Source: a bacterium
GTDB taxonomy: Bacteria > Bacillota > Clostridia > Lachnospirales > Lachnospiraceae
NCBI GenBank assembly: GCA_023664305.1
Contig: JAMPFT010000015.1
Location: 1-64,000 of the forward strand
Length of the DNA: 64,000 nucleotides
Direction: 5' to 3'
The stretch's first letter is position 1, and the number at the start of each line of letters is the position of its first letter. A program made the translations under genes and the position numbers. Below are positions 16,966-25,460 of the stretch, one piece after another. The notes under the pieces were generated by a model. The model ran no database searches, was not told the DNA's origin, and was given only the letters and a program-made list of their open reading frames with translations.

Positions 16966-18439
16966 ACTCCTCCTCCTTAATTCCAAAAAGAATACTTTCC
17001 ATGTCTACTCCATTTTCCCGGCCATACTCAATCACTTCCGCGATATCTTCAATCTGGTCTCGCCAATCCCGCCCATTTTCCGCGGCAATCTGCTTAAAGG
17101 TTTTCTGCCCGGTTTTTAATGCGATACTGTTGGCATTGGACTCCTTTTGCGGATCAATCCATGGCTTCGGCTCCTGCGTCCATTCGTGATCCAGATACCT
17201 CTCCTTCTCCTCCCAGAAGCGCGGAATGGAGAGTGCCCCGCAAAGAACTGCGGAAATGATGAATGTCTCATAGATTTCATCCAATACTTCCAGAAGCAAT
17301 TCCTTCTCTTCTCCATAGGTGAGATCATCCTCAATCATTCCCTGACGCGCGGAAGAATACGTTGCCTCTGACATATCCCTGCTTGTGGCTTCGTAGCTGA
17401 TTCCCTGTCCTGCCCCAATAAGCCGCTGCTGCAGCTTCGTAAAACTGGTGGCGTCCGCTCCCTGGCCGTTCGGATTGATCACCTGTGCCTTATCCCCCGG
17501 ATTCATCTCTTTTATCATACCTGGGGAAAGCAACTTCCCCTCGTAGCTTATTCTGCCGTCATTACCGTTAAGCGCATCGTTTCCCCTGCCGACTCCCAGA
17601 CCCATTCCGGATACCGGCAGCCCTCTTTCGATAAATACGGCAAGGCAGGCCTCGATTCTCTGTTTTACAGACACAGCCGTCATAAACTCTGTAATGTCAC
17701 GGATTCGCGGGATGGTCTGCGCCATATCCGACATTTCCCGAAGCTGTGTCGGACGCCGGATAGTAAAATAAAAAATCACATCCTGCGCGTCCACCCAGAC
17801 CGACTCTTTCTGGCCGTATCCGTCAATGTCGTACTGCTTAATAAAGTATCCTACCGGACGGTTCCAGGAATTATATTCAATTCCGCCTACTACCTTATTT
17901 CCCTTCTTTTTCGGCCACACCGTACCGCTATCCAGTTCGTCCGTTTCGATCATCTGCAGCTTAAACGGCACAAAGCCGTCTTCCGTGTACCTCTTTACAA
18001 AGAGGATCCCGCCGTCAATCTTTTTTCTCTCCACCGCCATCCGGATCATCTGATTCAGACTCTGCCTCCCGGTAACGTCACAATTCTGCTTTTTACACCA
18101 GCGCTTCCATGCTTTTTCTATATTCTTATTCAAATCCGTTTCGTTGGTCTTCGCCTGAACCTGAAATCCGCCGCCGACCACGTTCCTCTTAAACGCTCCC
18201 GCCACGGAGTTCATAATATCCGAATTTCGTTCCAGGTCGCGTGCCCTTGCCTTCACCTCATCCCGGCTGTATCGATCCGTAACGTCCGCGGACTGGTTCG
18301 TTACCCTCCAATTCTGATTTGGTCGGTTATAATTTCCGGCGTCATAATTCCGCAGCCAATCGTAAGCCTGACGGTATGCCTCCCTCTTATAAGCCGCCTC
18401 CGGAGAGAAGACGGCTACAATATTATCGATAAATCCCAT
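16898..18439 (-). CDS. Phage portal protein (lambda gpB family)
   Basis: 513 residues, typical for lambda-type portals. The N-terminal region (YRQAYDWLRNYDAGNYNR, then SRDEVKARARDLERNSDIMNSV) and KRNVVGGGFQVQ match the family; the middle QGISYEATSRDMSEATYSSAR is the conserved stem/wing motif. It forms the dodecameric DNA gate at the capsid vertex. It overlaps the protease-capsid start by 68 bases, so the two are coupled. Confidence 0.92.
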   Translation of the reverse strand: MGFIDNIVAVFSPEAAYKREAYRQAYDWLRNYDAGNYNRPNQNWRVTNQSADVTDRYSRDEVKARARDLERNSDIMNSVAGAFKRNVVGGGFQVQAKTNETDLNKNIEKAWKRWCKKQNCDVTGRQSLNQMIRMAVERKKIDGGILFVKRYTEDGFVPFKLQMIETDELDSGTVWPKKKGNKVVGGIEYNSWNRPVGYFIKQYDIDGYGQKESVWVDAQDVIFYFTIRRPTQLREMSDMAQTIPRIRDITEFMTAVSVKQRIEACLAVFIERGLPVSGMGLGVGRGNDALNGNDGRISYEGKLLSPGMIKEMNPGDKAQVINPNGQGADATSFTKLQQRLIGAGQGISYEATSRDMSEATYSSARQGMIEDDLTYGEEKELLLEVLDEIYETFIISAVLCGALSIPRFWEEKERYLDHEWTQEPKPWIDPQKESNANSIALKTGQKTFKQIAAENGRDWRDQIEDIAEVIEYGRENGVDMESILFGIKEEEYEKTADDEGGDRKSKSKSKGEG

Positions 18440-18453
18440 CTATTGCGTCCTCC

Positions 18454-18741
18454 CTATCTGCCGTCAAACACAGCTACATAACAGTCATCCAAAAGTCCGG
18501 TTGAACTCTCTGCCGCAAGCTCCGCTGTCAGGCTGTTCCTCATGGCATACAACTGTTTCAAGTCAGCCCTCGTAAGGGCACGGGAGCCAATCTTATAGCT
18601 CTGCCCGCCCACCGTTACCGCCATTATTGCAGCATTAATACTGTCTAACATATCCTTAGTGGTTACAGGTACAGCATTCCCTCCTGCGCCGTTGTCCGTC
18701 CCCGCCGCACCGGTGCTTCTATTGCCGTTTCCGTCAGCCAT
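18454..18741 (-). CDS. gpW-like head-tail connector (DUF6148-like)
   Basis: 95 residues from the ATG at 18741 with GGAGG at 5-base spacing; a longer reading has no RBS. After a Gly/Asn/Thr-rich arm (residues 1-30) comes a compact domain with AAIMAVTVGGQSYKIGSRAL followed by TRADLKQLYAMR, the signature of gpW/DUF6148 proteins next to lambda-type portals. It is the first gene of the block driven by the proximal late promoter at 18.84 kb. Confidence 0.7.
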   Translation of the reverse strand: MADGNGNRSTGAAGTDNGAGGNAVPVTTKDMLDSINAAIMAVTVGGQSYKIGSRALTRADLKQLYAMRNSLTAELAAESSTGLLDDCYVAVFDGR

Positions 18742-18835
18742 ATCTGCCTCCTTTTCCCAAACCAAAAAGGCCATCCCCTCACGGAATGACCTATCTTATC
18801 TGGCGGCTTTCTGCCGCCTCTGTTTCCATGCTACT

Positions 18836-18867
18836 ATCATAGCACATCTCTTTGTACTCTTTTGTAC
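18836..18867 (-). promoter_or_regulatory. Putative phage late promoter, copy A
   Basis: On the minus strand: GTAC boxes at 18864-18867 and 18854-18857 (10 bp apart), then the extended -10 TGTGCTATGAT (18836-18846). There is no -35 consensus; the GTACAAAAG repeat occupies that position. The same layout with identical spacing occurs at 23,480-23,511. A GGCGGC/GCCGCC hairpin (18802-18818) follows in the leader. It faces the gpW-like and portal genes. Confidence 0.65.
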
Positions 18868-18941
18868 TTTTTTTGCGGAATCTGCACCAGACACACTTTT
18901 TCCATACCGACATCCAGCCATTTCCACAAAAGCTCATCCTG

Positions 18942-18970
18942 TTGATTTACATATTTTAACATGGTATAAT
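18942..18970 (+). promoter_or_regulatory. Promoter of the lipoprotein moron
   Basis: TTGATT (18942-18947), a 17-bp spacer and TATAAT (18965-18970), about 30 bases before the lipoprotein start. It is close to a vegetative sigma-A consensus, so the gene should be expressed in the lysogen independently of phage late control. Confidence 0.75.
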
Positions 18971-19000
18971 CTAAATAAAAACTCCGGAGAAACAAACAAC

Positions 19001-19615
19001 ATGAAACACAAAATTACTTACTTTCTTTTAAGCCTGTCTCTCTTGCTCTCGGCTTGCTCAAAGGACGTTTCCGAGACAGAAAACACTTGGATCATTGATG
19101 ACTTTTATATATATGATTCAACTGGAGCCGTTGTCAATTATCCAGATAATGAAGAACTTTGTTACTACGATAATGTGGACGGTTTGAAAAATCTTTATGA
19201 AGAAAATGGGAGCAACAATTTAAACTATTACACCAAAAGAGGCATATCAGCCCACGGAATCGCCAAAATGGCATTCGCCGAATACGATTTATCCGGTTTT
19301 TATGGCGCGTTGACAAAATGGCCTATTTTAGGTTCATTAAATGAATCCGAAAAGGAAATTGCGAGTAATTTTTTTGAAAAATACCCTGATTTGAATGAAG
19401 CTGTAAAACATACAAATGAAATTTCAGGCGATTTAGCTTTGTTTTTATCCGCTGAATTCCAAGTAGATGAAAACGGAAATATCATACAACTTTCAATAGA
19501 TGAAAAAGGCAATCCCATCGAAGTTGATTTTTCAAAGGACACATATGAGATTGTTTTTTACATAAGGGATGATAATATTTTTGAATGGAGCATTTCTCAC
19601 CGTTCTGGGAGATGA
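19001..19615 (+). CDS. Prophage moron lipoprotein of unknown family
   Basis: 204 residues. A signal peptide (KHKITYFLLSLSLLLSAC) ends in the lipobox LSAC with Cys19 as the lipidation site, so it is exported and membrane anchored. The mature part is acidic and AT-rich in coding sequence, unlike its neighbours, and I do not recognise the family. It is transcribed against the surrounding late genes from its own sigma-A-like promoter and ends in its own terminator, the textbook moron layout. Prophage lipoproteins such as Ltp of TP-J34 block superinfection; that role is possible but not shown. Confidence 0.75.
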   Translation: MKHKITYFLLSLSLLLSACSKDVSETENTWIIDDFYIYDSTGAVVNYPDNEELCYYDNVDGLKNLYEENGSNNLNYYTKRGISAHGIAKMAFAEYDLSGFYGALTKWPILGSLNESEKEIASNFFEKYPDLNEAVKHTNEISGDLALFLSAEFQVDENGNIIQLSIDEKGNPIEVDFSKDTYEIVFYIRDDNIFEWSISHRSGR

Positions 19616-19616
19616 T

Positions 19617-19658
19617 AAAAGCCCTTGATTACATTGTTAATGTTATCAAGGGTTTTTT
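19617..19658. terminator. Bidirectional terminator between moron and terminase
   Basis: AAAAGCCCTTGAT, a 15-base loop and ATCAAGGGTTTTTT form a stem with A and T runs on both sides, placed between the convergent lipoprotein and large terminase genes. On the plus strand it ends the moron transcript; on the minus strand it would stop transcription leaving the terminase genes. Confidence 0.75.
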
Positions 19659-21478
19659 CATAACCACCTCTCATTCACCTTGATCCACTGCTCCTCCGCT
19701 GTTTCTGCTTCGTCCGGCACAGCGTTCTGCCGCTTCGGCACATCCTCGGTCTGAAGGTGGAGGGTTCGTACCCCTAAGACGTCAGCCGCCGCCATGGCAT
19801 ATACTTCCGTATCCAGGAAATGGTTATCCCCATGGCTGTGCTTCAGCTGCCACACCTGCTGGACGACTCCGTTCTTCTTTACGTTGACCTTATGCTCTGC
19901 CGTCACCTGGGTGGCATACTCATAATCGCAGCCATCGTACACCATCCAGCTGCCCTTGCCGTTCTTTTTCCTCATGCGGCCGGCAATCATATCCTTATAC
20001 TTGCCGCCGTCCACAAGCACCAGCGTCATGCCGTAGGCGCTGCTCCCCTCTTTGTTGATTTTGGAAAGCTTGTAATGGGAAAGCTGTGCATGGCTGGAGC
20101 CTTTGACCGGGAGCGCATAATCGGAATGGTAAACACAGAAATCATAAACCATATCCGTCTGGTCGCCGGAATCAATCAGGCACAGATTGACGATCATAGG
20201 CACACCGTCCTCAGTCATATACTCCAGATTCATTATCCGGTCAATTTCCTCAAAGGAAAGCGCCTGCCCATGCGCAATGTTCTGGCTCGTCAGGAAATCG
20301 CCCCATGCCCGGATTGTCCAGTAAAGGGAGCTTTCCTGAACATCCACGCCGCCGGTCAGAAGCTTCGCCCAGGACGGAACCGTAAGCGGCGGGATCTCCG
20401 TCTGCCGCTCCATCACAAGGTCTGCATTCGTCTTAAGCTTCGTATCCTCCCACGGCTCTGCCAGCCAGGAATTCGTGAAGTTCTGGAATTCCTCCGGGTC
20501 GTCCTTGGTAAGCAGGAATTCCTTCGCTATATCTGCCCAACGGACAAAAGGGCTGTAAAGCGTATTGATCCAGAAAGCCACCGTCCTGGCATATTTTGTA
20601 TTATGCCGGACAATCCTCCATTCCCCCAGCCGGAGCATATTATGCTTGTCATTGTCCGTAATGATACAGCCGCATTTCTGGCACACATAGGTTGCGACTT
20701 CTGCCCGGTCCGCATAGCTCATATCTTCATCATCCGGGAAACGGATATTCTGAAACTTGAATTCTATGTATTCTCCGCAGTGGGGGCATGGTACAAAGTA
20801 ATGCTTTTCGATGTCCGCATCCTCTTTCGCTTTCCATATATGCCCTGACTTAATTGTGGGCGTGGAGGTGATGTATACTTTTTTGTTGTGGAACGTCTTG
20901 GTACGCTCCTTTGCCAGCTTGATAGGGTCGGCTTCCCGGCTGCTTGCACCTGGGTATTTGTCAACCTCATCCATAATCAGGAACCGTATAGGCTTGCTGG
21001 CAAGCCCGGACGGGGAATTGCTCCCGGCAAGCGTCAGATACATCCCCTCAAACTGCAGTTCCAGAAGCGGGGAATTTTCATCAAACTTGCGCCTGATTTC
21101 CGGGGTAGCCTTCAGCATAGGCTGGAGGCGGTTCTCCGAAATAGACTTTGCCAGCGTCTCGGTCGGGTAGACAATCATGGTCGGGGACGGATCCTGCATC
21201 ACGATATAACCGATCATGTTCTGCGCCGCTTCCGTGCCGCCCACCTGGGTAGGCTTGCAGAAGATGATGGTTTCCGTCTCATAATTGTTGAATTCGTCCA
21301 TGATCCCCACAAGGTACGGCGTCACGCTGTTACTCCATGCCCCAGGCATGGCCGCCGACTTTGCGTCCAGGATGCGGTAGCTTTCTGCCCACTCCGACAC
21401 AGTGAGCTGCTCCGGCGGACACAGCATCTGCAGGGCTTCCAGCTGGTATCCCTTTACCGCAAATTTACGACCCGGCAT
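19658..21478 (-). CDS. Terminase large subunit (GpA family)
   Basis: 606 residues. ATPase domain: deviant Walker A CKPTQVGGTEA (residues 74-84) and Walker B FLIMDEVD (166-173). A zinc ribbon follows (CPHCG and CQKCGC). The C-terminal nuclease domain begins around LLTGGVDVQESSLYW, with a conserved Asp. It packages DNA into proheads as the motor and cutter. Length and motif order match lambda gpA-type terminases. It overlaps the small subunit gene by 14 bases. Confidence 0.92.
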   Translation of the reverse strand: MPGRKFAVKGYQLEALQMLCPPEQLTVSEWAESYRILDAKSAAMPGAWSNSVTPYLVGIMDEFNNYETETIIFCKPTQVGGTEAAQNMIGYIVMQDPSPTMIVYPTETLAKSISENRLQPMLKATPEIRRKFDENSPLLELQFEGMYLTLAGSNSPSGLASKPIRFLIMDEVDKYPGASSREADPIKLAKERTKTFHNKKVYITSTPTIKSGHIWKAKEDADIEKHYFVPCPHCGEYIEFKFQNIRFPDDEDMSYADRAEVATYVCQKCGCIITDNDKHNMLRLGEWRIVRHNTKYARTVAFWINTLYSPFVRWADIAKEFLLTKDDPEEFQNFTNSWLAEPWEDTKLKTNADLVMERQTEIPPLTVPSWAKLLTGGVDVQESSLYWTIRAWGDFLTSQNIAHGQALSFEEIDRIMNLEYMTEDGVPMIVNLCLIDSGDQTDMVYDFCVYHSDYALPVKGSSHAQLSHYKLSKINKEGSSAYGMTLVLVDGGKYKDMIAGRMRKKNGKGSWMVYDGCDYEYATQVTAEHKVNVKKNGVVQQVWQLKHSHGDNHFLDTEVYAMAAADVLGVRTLHLQTEDVPKRQNAVPDEAETAEEQWIKVNERWL

Positions 21479-22070
21479 TTTTCCTCGGCCGGCCGCGGCG
21501 CTTCGGCTGCGTTACATCTTCCGGCACAGATTCTTCCGTAATTGCCCGCGATACAAAATCCTTAAGGAGCTTCTTAACCTCTTTCTGGAGGTCATTCTCA
21601 ATCTCCCGGACTTCCACGGGATCCACAAACCCGGCGAGCCGCCCTGCCATCTTGCCGGGTATAGAAAGGGCAAAATTCTTGAACACAATGAAAAATCGGC
21701 TGTAATCTGCCTTTACCTCCTCAACGGAAATATAGTTGCCAGCCGCAATCTCTGTCCGCAGTCTATGAAGCTCGCCCTGGGATTCCTTCAGGGCTACGTC
21801 TGCCCGGAGCTTCTGCTCCTTCAGCTTCGCTTCCGCTTCCGACCGCTCTTTTCCATATGCTTTATCTGAAAGGTATCTCACATACTTCTGAATCGTGGGC
21901 GCAAGCTCAAAGCGGACGCCGCCGCCCTCAATGCGTACCCGGTCAATCACCCCATCTGCCACAAGCTGCTCAATCCTACGCCCGGACAGCCCGAAAAGCT
22001 GCGCTATCGTGTCTTTTGTAGCATAGCCCCTCATCTCATTCTTTTTGCCGGTGCTTTCCTCATCTGCCAT
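21465..22070 (-). CDS. Terminase small subunit (Nu1-like)
   Basis: 201 residues. Residues 15-50 (YATKDTIAQLFGLSGRRIEQ, then LVADGVI) form a winged-helix DNA-binding domain of the Nu1/MerR type; the middle is a long coiled coil (ERSEAEAKLKEQKLRADVALK) that would dimerise it; the basic tail ends RRGRPRKN, an AT-hook-like motif. It recognises the packaging site and loads GpA. The RBS GGAGG is 9 bases from the ATG. Confidence 0.85.
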   Translation of the reverse strand: MADEESTGKKNEMRGYATKDTIAQLFGLSGRRIEQLVADGVIDRVRIEGGGVRFELAPTIQKYVRYLSDKAYGKERSEAEAKLKEQKLRADVALKESQGELHRLRTEIAAGNYISVEEVKADYSRFFIVFKNFALSIPGKMAGRLAGFVDPVEVREIENDLQKEVKKLLKDFVSRAITEESVPEDVTQPKRRGRPRKNAGS

Positions 22071-22074
22071 ACCG

Positions 22075-23412
22075 TCACACCTCCACCCTCTTCGCTTTCC
22101 TGCCGGTGAATTCTTCCCACCGCTTTACGGTGACGCTCGCATAATGCTCATCTACCTCCATAAGGTAAGCGTTCCTGCCCAGCTGTTCTGCGGCTATCAG
22201 GGTACTGCCTGAACCGCCAAAGAAATCCCCGATATTCCAGTCCTTTTTGCTGGAATTCTTAATAAACTTCGCTATCAGGTCAAGCGGCTTCATGGTCGGA
22301 TGTAAAGAGCTGCTATCAGGCTTTCTCTCATAAAGCACCGTGGTCTGGTCTGCGTATCGGTGAACCATGTCCTTGCAGTACTGAACCAGTTCCGATTTCT
22401 TCATAGCATCGAAATCCACCTCGTCCTCCAGGATAACCGTATCCTGTGTACGGTCCTTTATGAAGTAATGCGCTGCACCCTCCTTCCATCCATATAGGAT
22501 AGGCTCATGCCTCCATTGGTAATCGCTCCGTCCTAAAACGAACTTATTCTTCTCCCATATCAGCACCTCTGCCAGCTTCAGCCCGGAATCCCTGAATGCC
22601 TGCCGGAACGTAAGCCCCTGCATATCCGCATGGAACACATAGATAGCAGCCCCATCCCTCATATAGTTTTCCATGTTCCTGAAGGAATCCAGGAGGAACG
22701 CATAAAAGGCATCTGCCGCCATTATGTCACCGGCTATCGGCATAGAACCGTTCTCATTCGGACGGTACTCATTAAGAGAGGCCTCTTTCCCCTCATAATT
22801 CACATTGTAGGGCGGATCCGTGATGATAAGGTCCATCATCTCCGCGCCCAAAAGCTTCTGAATGTCCTCCGGCTTCGTGCTGTCGCCGCACATCAGCCGA
22901 TGGTTCCCCAGCTTCCAAACTTCCCCCGGCTTGACAATGGCTTCTCCCTTTTTGCTTTCAGAATAAGCCGCTTCGGAATCATAGCCGTCATCTGCCACTT
23001 CCAGGTCAAAGTCGGTAAGCTCAATCAGGTCATCCAGCTCCTGATGGGAAAAGCCGGTAAGGGTAATGTCATAATCCCCAAGGTCAAGTTCCACCAGAAG
23101 ATCCCGGAGGGCAAGCTCATCCCATTCTCCAGAAATCTTGTTAAGCGCAACATTGAGGGCCTTTTCGTCCTGCTTATTCAAGTCAACCACTACCACATCG
23201 GCATCCTCATAGCCTAAATCGGAAAGAACCGTGTGCCGCTGGTGGCCGCCGATAATGGTTCCGTCTGAATTGACGATAATCGGGTCAACATAGCCAAATT
23301 GCTCAATGCTTCTTTTTATTTTCTGGTACTCATCATCCTCCGGGGTAAGTGCTTTCCGGGGATTGTACTCTGCCGGTTTCAAGTCAGCCAGCCTGCGCTT
23401 CTCAATATTCAC
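22075..23412 (-). CDS. ParB-like nuclease/clamp domain fused to N4/N6 DNA methyltransferase
   Basis: 445 residues from GTG at 23412, chosen for its GGAGG at 7-base spacing; the TTG 15 bases upstream has none. Residues 1-100 are a ParB/sulfiredoxin-type domain with NPRKAL and GTIIGGHQRH. Residues about 150-445 are a beta-class amino-methyltransferase: DPPYNVNY (motif IV) precedes HPTMKPLDL (motif X) and DFFGGSGSTLIAAE (motif I). This fusion is common beside phage terminase genes and is thought to modify phage DNA against restriction. It is the first gene after late promoter copy B. Confidence 0.88.
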   Translation of the reverse strand: MNIEKRRLADLKPAEYNPRKALTPEDDEYQKIKRSIEQFGYVDPIIVNSDGTIIGGHQRHTVLSDLGYEDADVVVVDLNKQDEKALNVALNKISGEWDELALRDLLVELDLGDYDITLTGFSHQELDDLIELTDFDLEVADDGYDSEAAYSESKKGEAIVKPGEVWKLGNHRLMCGDSTKPEDIQKLLGAEMMDLIITDPPYNVNYEGKEASLNEYRPNENGSMPIAGDIMAADAFYAFLLDSFRNMENYMRDGAAIYVFHADMQGLTFRQAFRDSGLKLAEVLIWEKNKFVLGRSDYQWRHEPILYGWKEGAAHYFIKDRTQDTVILEDEVDFDAMKKSELVQYCKDMVHRYADQTTVLYERKPDSSSLHPTMKPLDLIAKFIKNSSKKDWNIGDFFGGSGSTLIAAEQLGRNAYLMEVDEHYASVTVKRWEEFTGRKAKRVEV

Positions 23413-23479
23413 GGATTTCCCTCCCAACGCAAAGGAGCGGCCGCCCTCTGGCTTCCGCTCCCTGGAATTTCATACTGCC

Positions 23480-23511
23480 ATAATAGCACATATCCGTGTA
23501 CCCTTTTGTAC
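23480..23511 (-). promoter_or_regulatory. Putative phage late promoter, copy B
   Basis: On the minus strand: GTAC boxes at 23508-23511 and 23498-23501 (10 bp apart), then the extended -10 TGTGCTATTAT (23480-23490). Spacing is identical to copy A at 18.84 kb, and similarity continues past the start point (G.AG.ATG.AA). A GGAGCGG/CCGCTCC hairpin follows in the leader. It faces the ParB-methyltransferase and terminase genes. Confidence 0.65.
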
Positions 23512-24289
23512 CTTTTTTCAAAAATTCCAAACTTTTTGCCCCAACTACGGCCATGAGCGTAACGAAACGGCGAAAAAAATTTGAATTTTATCGGTGAAAA
23601 TATCGGGCTTTCCTCGCCCCGAATAGGCGGGGGTGAGGCGGTAGTACCTATGCCCCAGGCACAGCGGCTTTCTTCTATGGATATGCGCCCCGGGCACAGC
23701 GGTCTCGTTGCTTCTATGGACACAGCGTGTCCGTGTCTTCCCTAACTTGCCGGTTTTGTCTGCTATGTTGGCAGGCACAGCGGTCTGCCTATGGTCTGTC
23801 CGTCCTGATCTGCTGCCCTATGTCCTGCCTATAGGCACAGCCTACGGTCTACCGATCTGCCCTATGCTGGGTCTCCCAGCCTGATAGATAGTAAGGCAAG
23901 ATACAGCTTTTCTTGTGTGCGTGTGCGTATGCGTGTATGTGCCTGGTGGCATAGGCACAGTCCGTCCGTGTTTCTTCCATTAGCGCGGGCGCGTATGTGC
24001 CTATATGCGTATGCGTCCATGCGCTGGCGCTCAGCGGAAGCAAGGCACAGCCAGCCCCCTGCTCCTGGGATCGCCCTGCTCCCTCGGTCCGCTGTCTGCC
24101 GTGCGCGGGTATAGGCATGGCCGCCCCTGTTGTCCTGCCGTGCATAGGCAAGGGAGACAGCTTTTTGCCATTCCTACCATCAAACGCGCGGGCGGGCGCG
24201 CATATATGGGGCCGGTCTCCGGCATTGACCTTTTAGACAAATGCCGCCCTGGATTTTTGTGCAGACGTGACAAAGTTGAAAAATGGGGG
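23512..24289. other. Gene-free region rich in oriented GGCACAG motifs
   Basis: About 780 bases without a supportable gene: open frames here lack RBSs and encode low-complexity His/Arg/Thr-rich sequence. It holds six GGCACAG copies, all in the same orientation (23.65, 23.69, 23.77, 23.83, 23.95 and 24.04 kb), alternating GTGCGTATGCGT runs, and small hairpins such as GCTGGG-TCT-CCCAGC near 23.87 kb. It lies between late promoter B and the rightward cassette, next to terminase genes, so a packaging site or spacer is possible. Confidence 0.5.
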
Positions 24290-24319
24290 TTGACACCCCT
24301 TGCAAGGCAGAGCTATGAT
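24290..24319 (+). promoter_or_regulatory. Promoter of the rightward amidoligase cassette
   Basis: TTGACA (24290-24295), an 18-bp spacer and TATGAT (24314-24319), about 60 bases upstream of the amidoligase start. A near-consensus vegetative promoter. Confidence 0.75.
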
Positions 24320-24381
24320 TGCCCCAACAAAGCAAATAGTTCATATACGAACCGAAAAACCAACGAAAAGGAGAATGAAAC

Positions 24382-25332
24382 ATGAGTACAATTCCAAACA
24401 TCGATTTAATCCTGAATACTACTGTAGGCGTAGAAATTGAAATGACGGGCATTACCCGTGAAGCTGCCGCAAGAGTCGCCGCTTCTGTATTCTCTGATAA
24501 CGGCCGTGTATGGCATAAGGGCGGCACCTATGATAAGTGGACCTATACGGATGGCCGGGGCCGTGACTGGGATTTTGTTTTTGATAGTAGTATCCATACA
24601 TCCGGCGGTCGTAATACCGCCTGCGAAATGAACACACCGCCTATTACCTATGCAGAGGATATGGATAAGCTGCAGGAGCTGATCCGGGCGTTACGCCATG
24701 CCGGGGCCAAGTCCGGGGAACAATACGATTGCGGATGTCACGTCCATGTATCCGGCAAAGGGCACACCGCTAAGTCCATCCGCAACCTGATCCACCTGTT
24801 TTACTCCAATGACGAGCTGGTCCGCAAGTCTTTAGGCGTGACCTCTCTCAGGGAGCGCTGGTGTCAGCCTATCGGGCAGGATCTCGTGGAAGCTGTCAAG
24901 AGTGCGGACACACTGGAAAAGCTGGCGGACGCATGGTACGGAACTTACGCCCCCTATGAAAGCCGGGACGCGCATTATAATAAATCCCGGTATCATATCC
25001 TGAATCTGCACCGCTACTTCTCAACATTGGGAAAGACCAGCAACACCGTAGAAGTCCGGGCATTCAATGCAAGCCTTCATGCCGGGGAAATCCGCAGCTA
25101 TATTCTGCTTGTCCTCTCCATGAATGCAAGCGCATTGACCCAGAAAAATGTCCGCGCCCTCAAAAATCCCATCATGAAGGCCGGTAATGAAAAATTCGCT
25201 ATGCGGACATGGTTAAACCGCATGGGCTGGACCGGGGAAATGTTTAAAAACCCCCATGCCCTTTTCATCAAAAGGCTGCAGGGTGATGCCGCGTGGCGGT
25301 TCGGTAAAAATGGTGACCAGTATCGCGAGTAA
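24382..25332 (+). CDS. Amidoligase family protein (COOH-NH2 ligase)
   Basis: 316 residues. The N-terminus NTTVGVEIEMTGI is the first beta strand of the amidoligase_2 family (glutamine-synthetase-like fold), followed by WDFVFDSSI, the CEMNTPPITY metal/ATP strand, the CGCHVHVSG histidine motif and NTVEVRAFNASL near residue 220. These enzymes join a carboxyl to an amine, usually glutamate-like, with ATP. Iyer and colleagues described prophage amidoligases beside AIG2/GGCT-like enzymes, and such a gene lies 2 kb downstream here. An AAGGAG RBS precedes the ATG. The substrate is unknown. Confidence 0.82.
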   Translation: MSTIPNIDLILNTTVGVEIEMTGITREAAARVAASVFSDNGRVWHKGGTYDKWTYTDGRGRDWDFVFDSSIHTSGGRNTACEMNTPPITYAEDMDKLQELIRALRHAGAKSGEQYDCGCHVHVSGKGHTAKSIRNLIHLFYSNDELVRKSLGVTSLRERWCQPIGQDLVEAVKSADTLEKLADAWYGTYAPYESRDAHYNKSRYHILNLHRYFSTLGKTSNTVEVRAFNASLHAGEIRSYILLVLSMNASALTQKNVRALKNPIMKAGNEKFAMRTWLNRMGWTGEMFKNPHALFIKRLQGDAAWRFGKNGDQYRE

Positions 25333-25336
25333 GAAA

Positions 25337-25430
25337 ACCCCGGTCCTGATCGGGACCGGGGTCCTGCTCCGCAGGGACGGCCTGAAAATCCCGGTTCGAT
25401 TCCGGGCGGAGCGGTTCGGCAAAAATGCCG
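25337..25430 (+). ncRNA. Structured intergenic element 1, tRNA minihelix-like
   Basis: Consecutive hairpins between two genes. First CCCCGGTCC/GGACCGGGG (25338-25361). Then GCTCCG (25366-25371), an 18-base insert, a T-arm-like CCCGG-TTCGATT-CCGGG (25390-25406) and immediately CGGAGC, which pairs with GCTCCG. This is the geometry of a tRNA acceptor stem stacked on a T-arm with the D and anticodon arms missing. A last CGGCA-AAAA-TGCCG hairpin follows. No CCA end is present. A 17-base piece (GCGGTTCGGYAAAAATG) also occurs in the 3' end of the amidoligase gene. Confidence 0.35.
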
Positions 25431-25460
25431 CATCAAAATTACGCAAGGAGGAAAAACGCT

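Noticed and set aside
23849-24151. Minus-strand open frame rich in His, Arg and Thr
   Set aside because: No RBS, and repetitive composition caused by the GTGCGTATGCGT runs; not a gene.
25337-25430. Complete tRNA gene suggested by GGTTCGATTCC
   Set aside because: Only 18 bases separate the acceptor-like strand from the T-arm, so D and anticodon arms cannot fit and no CCA follows; kept only as a minihelix-like element.
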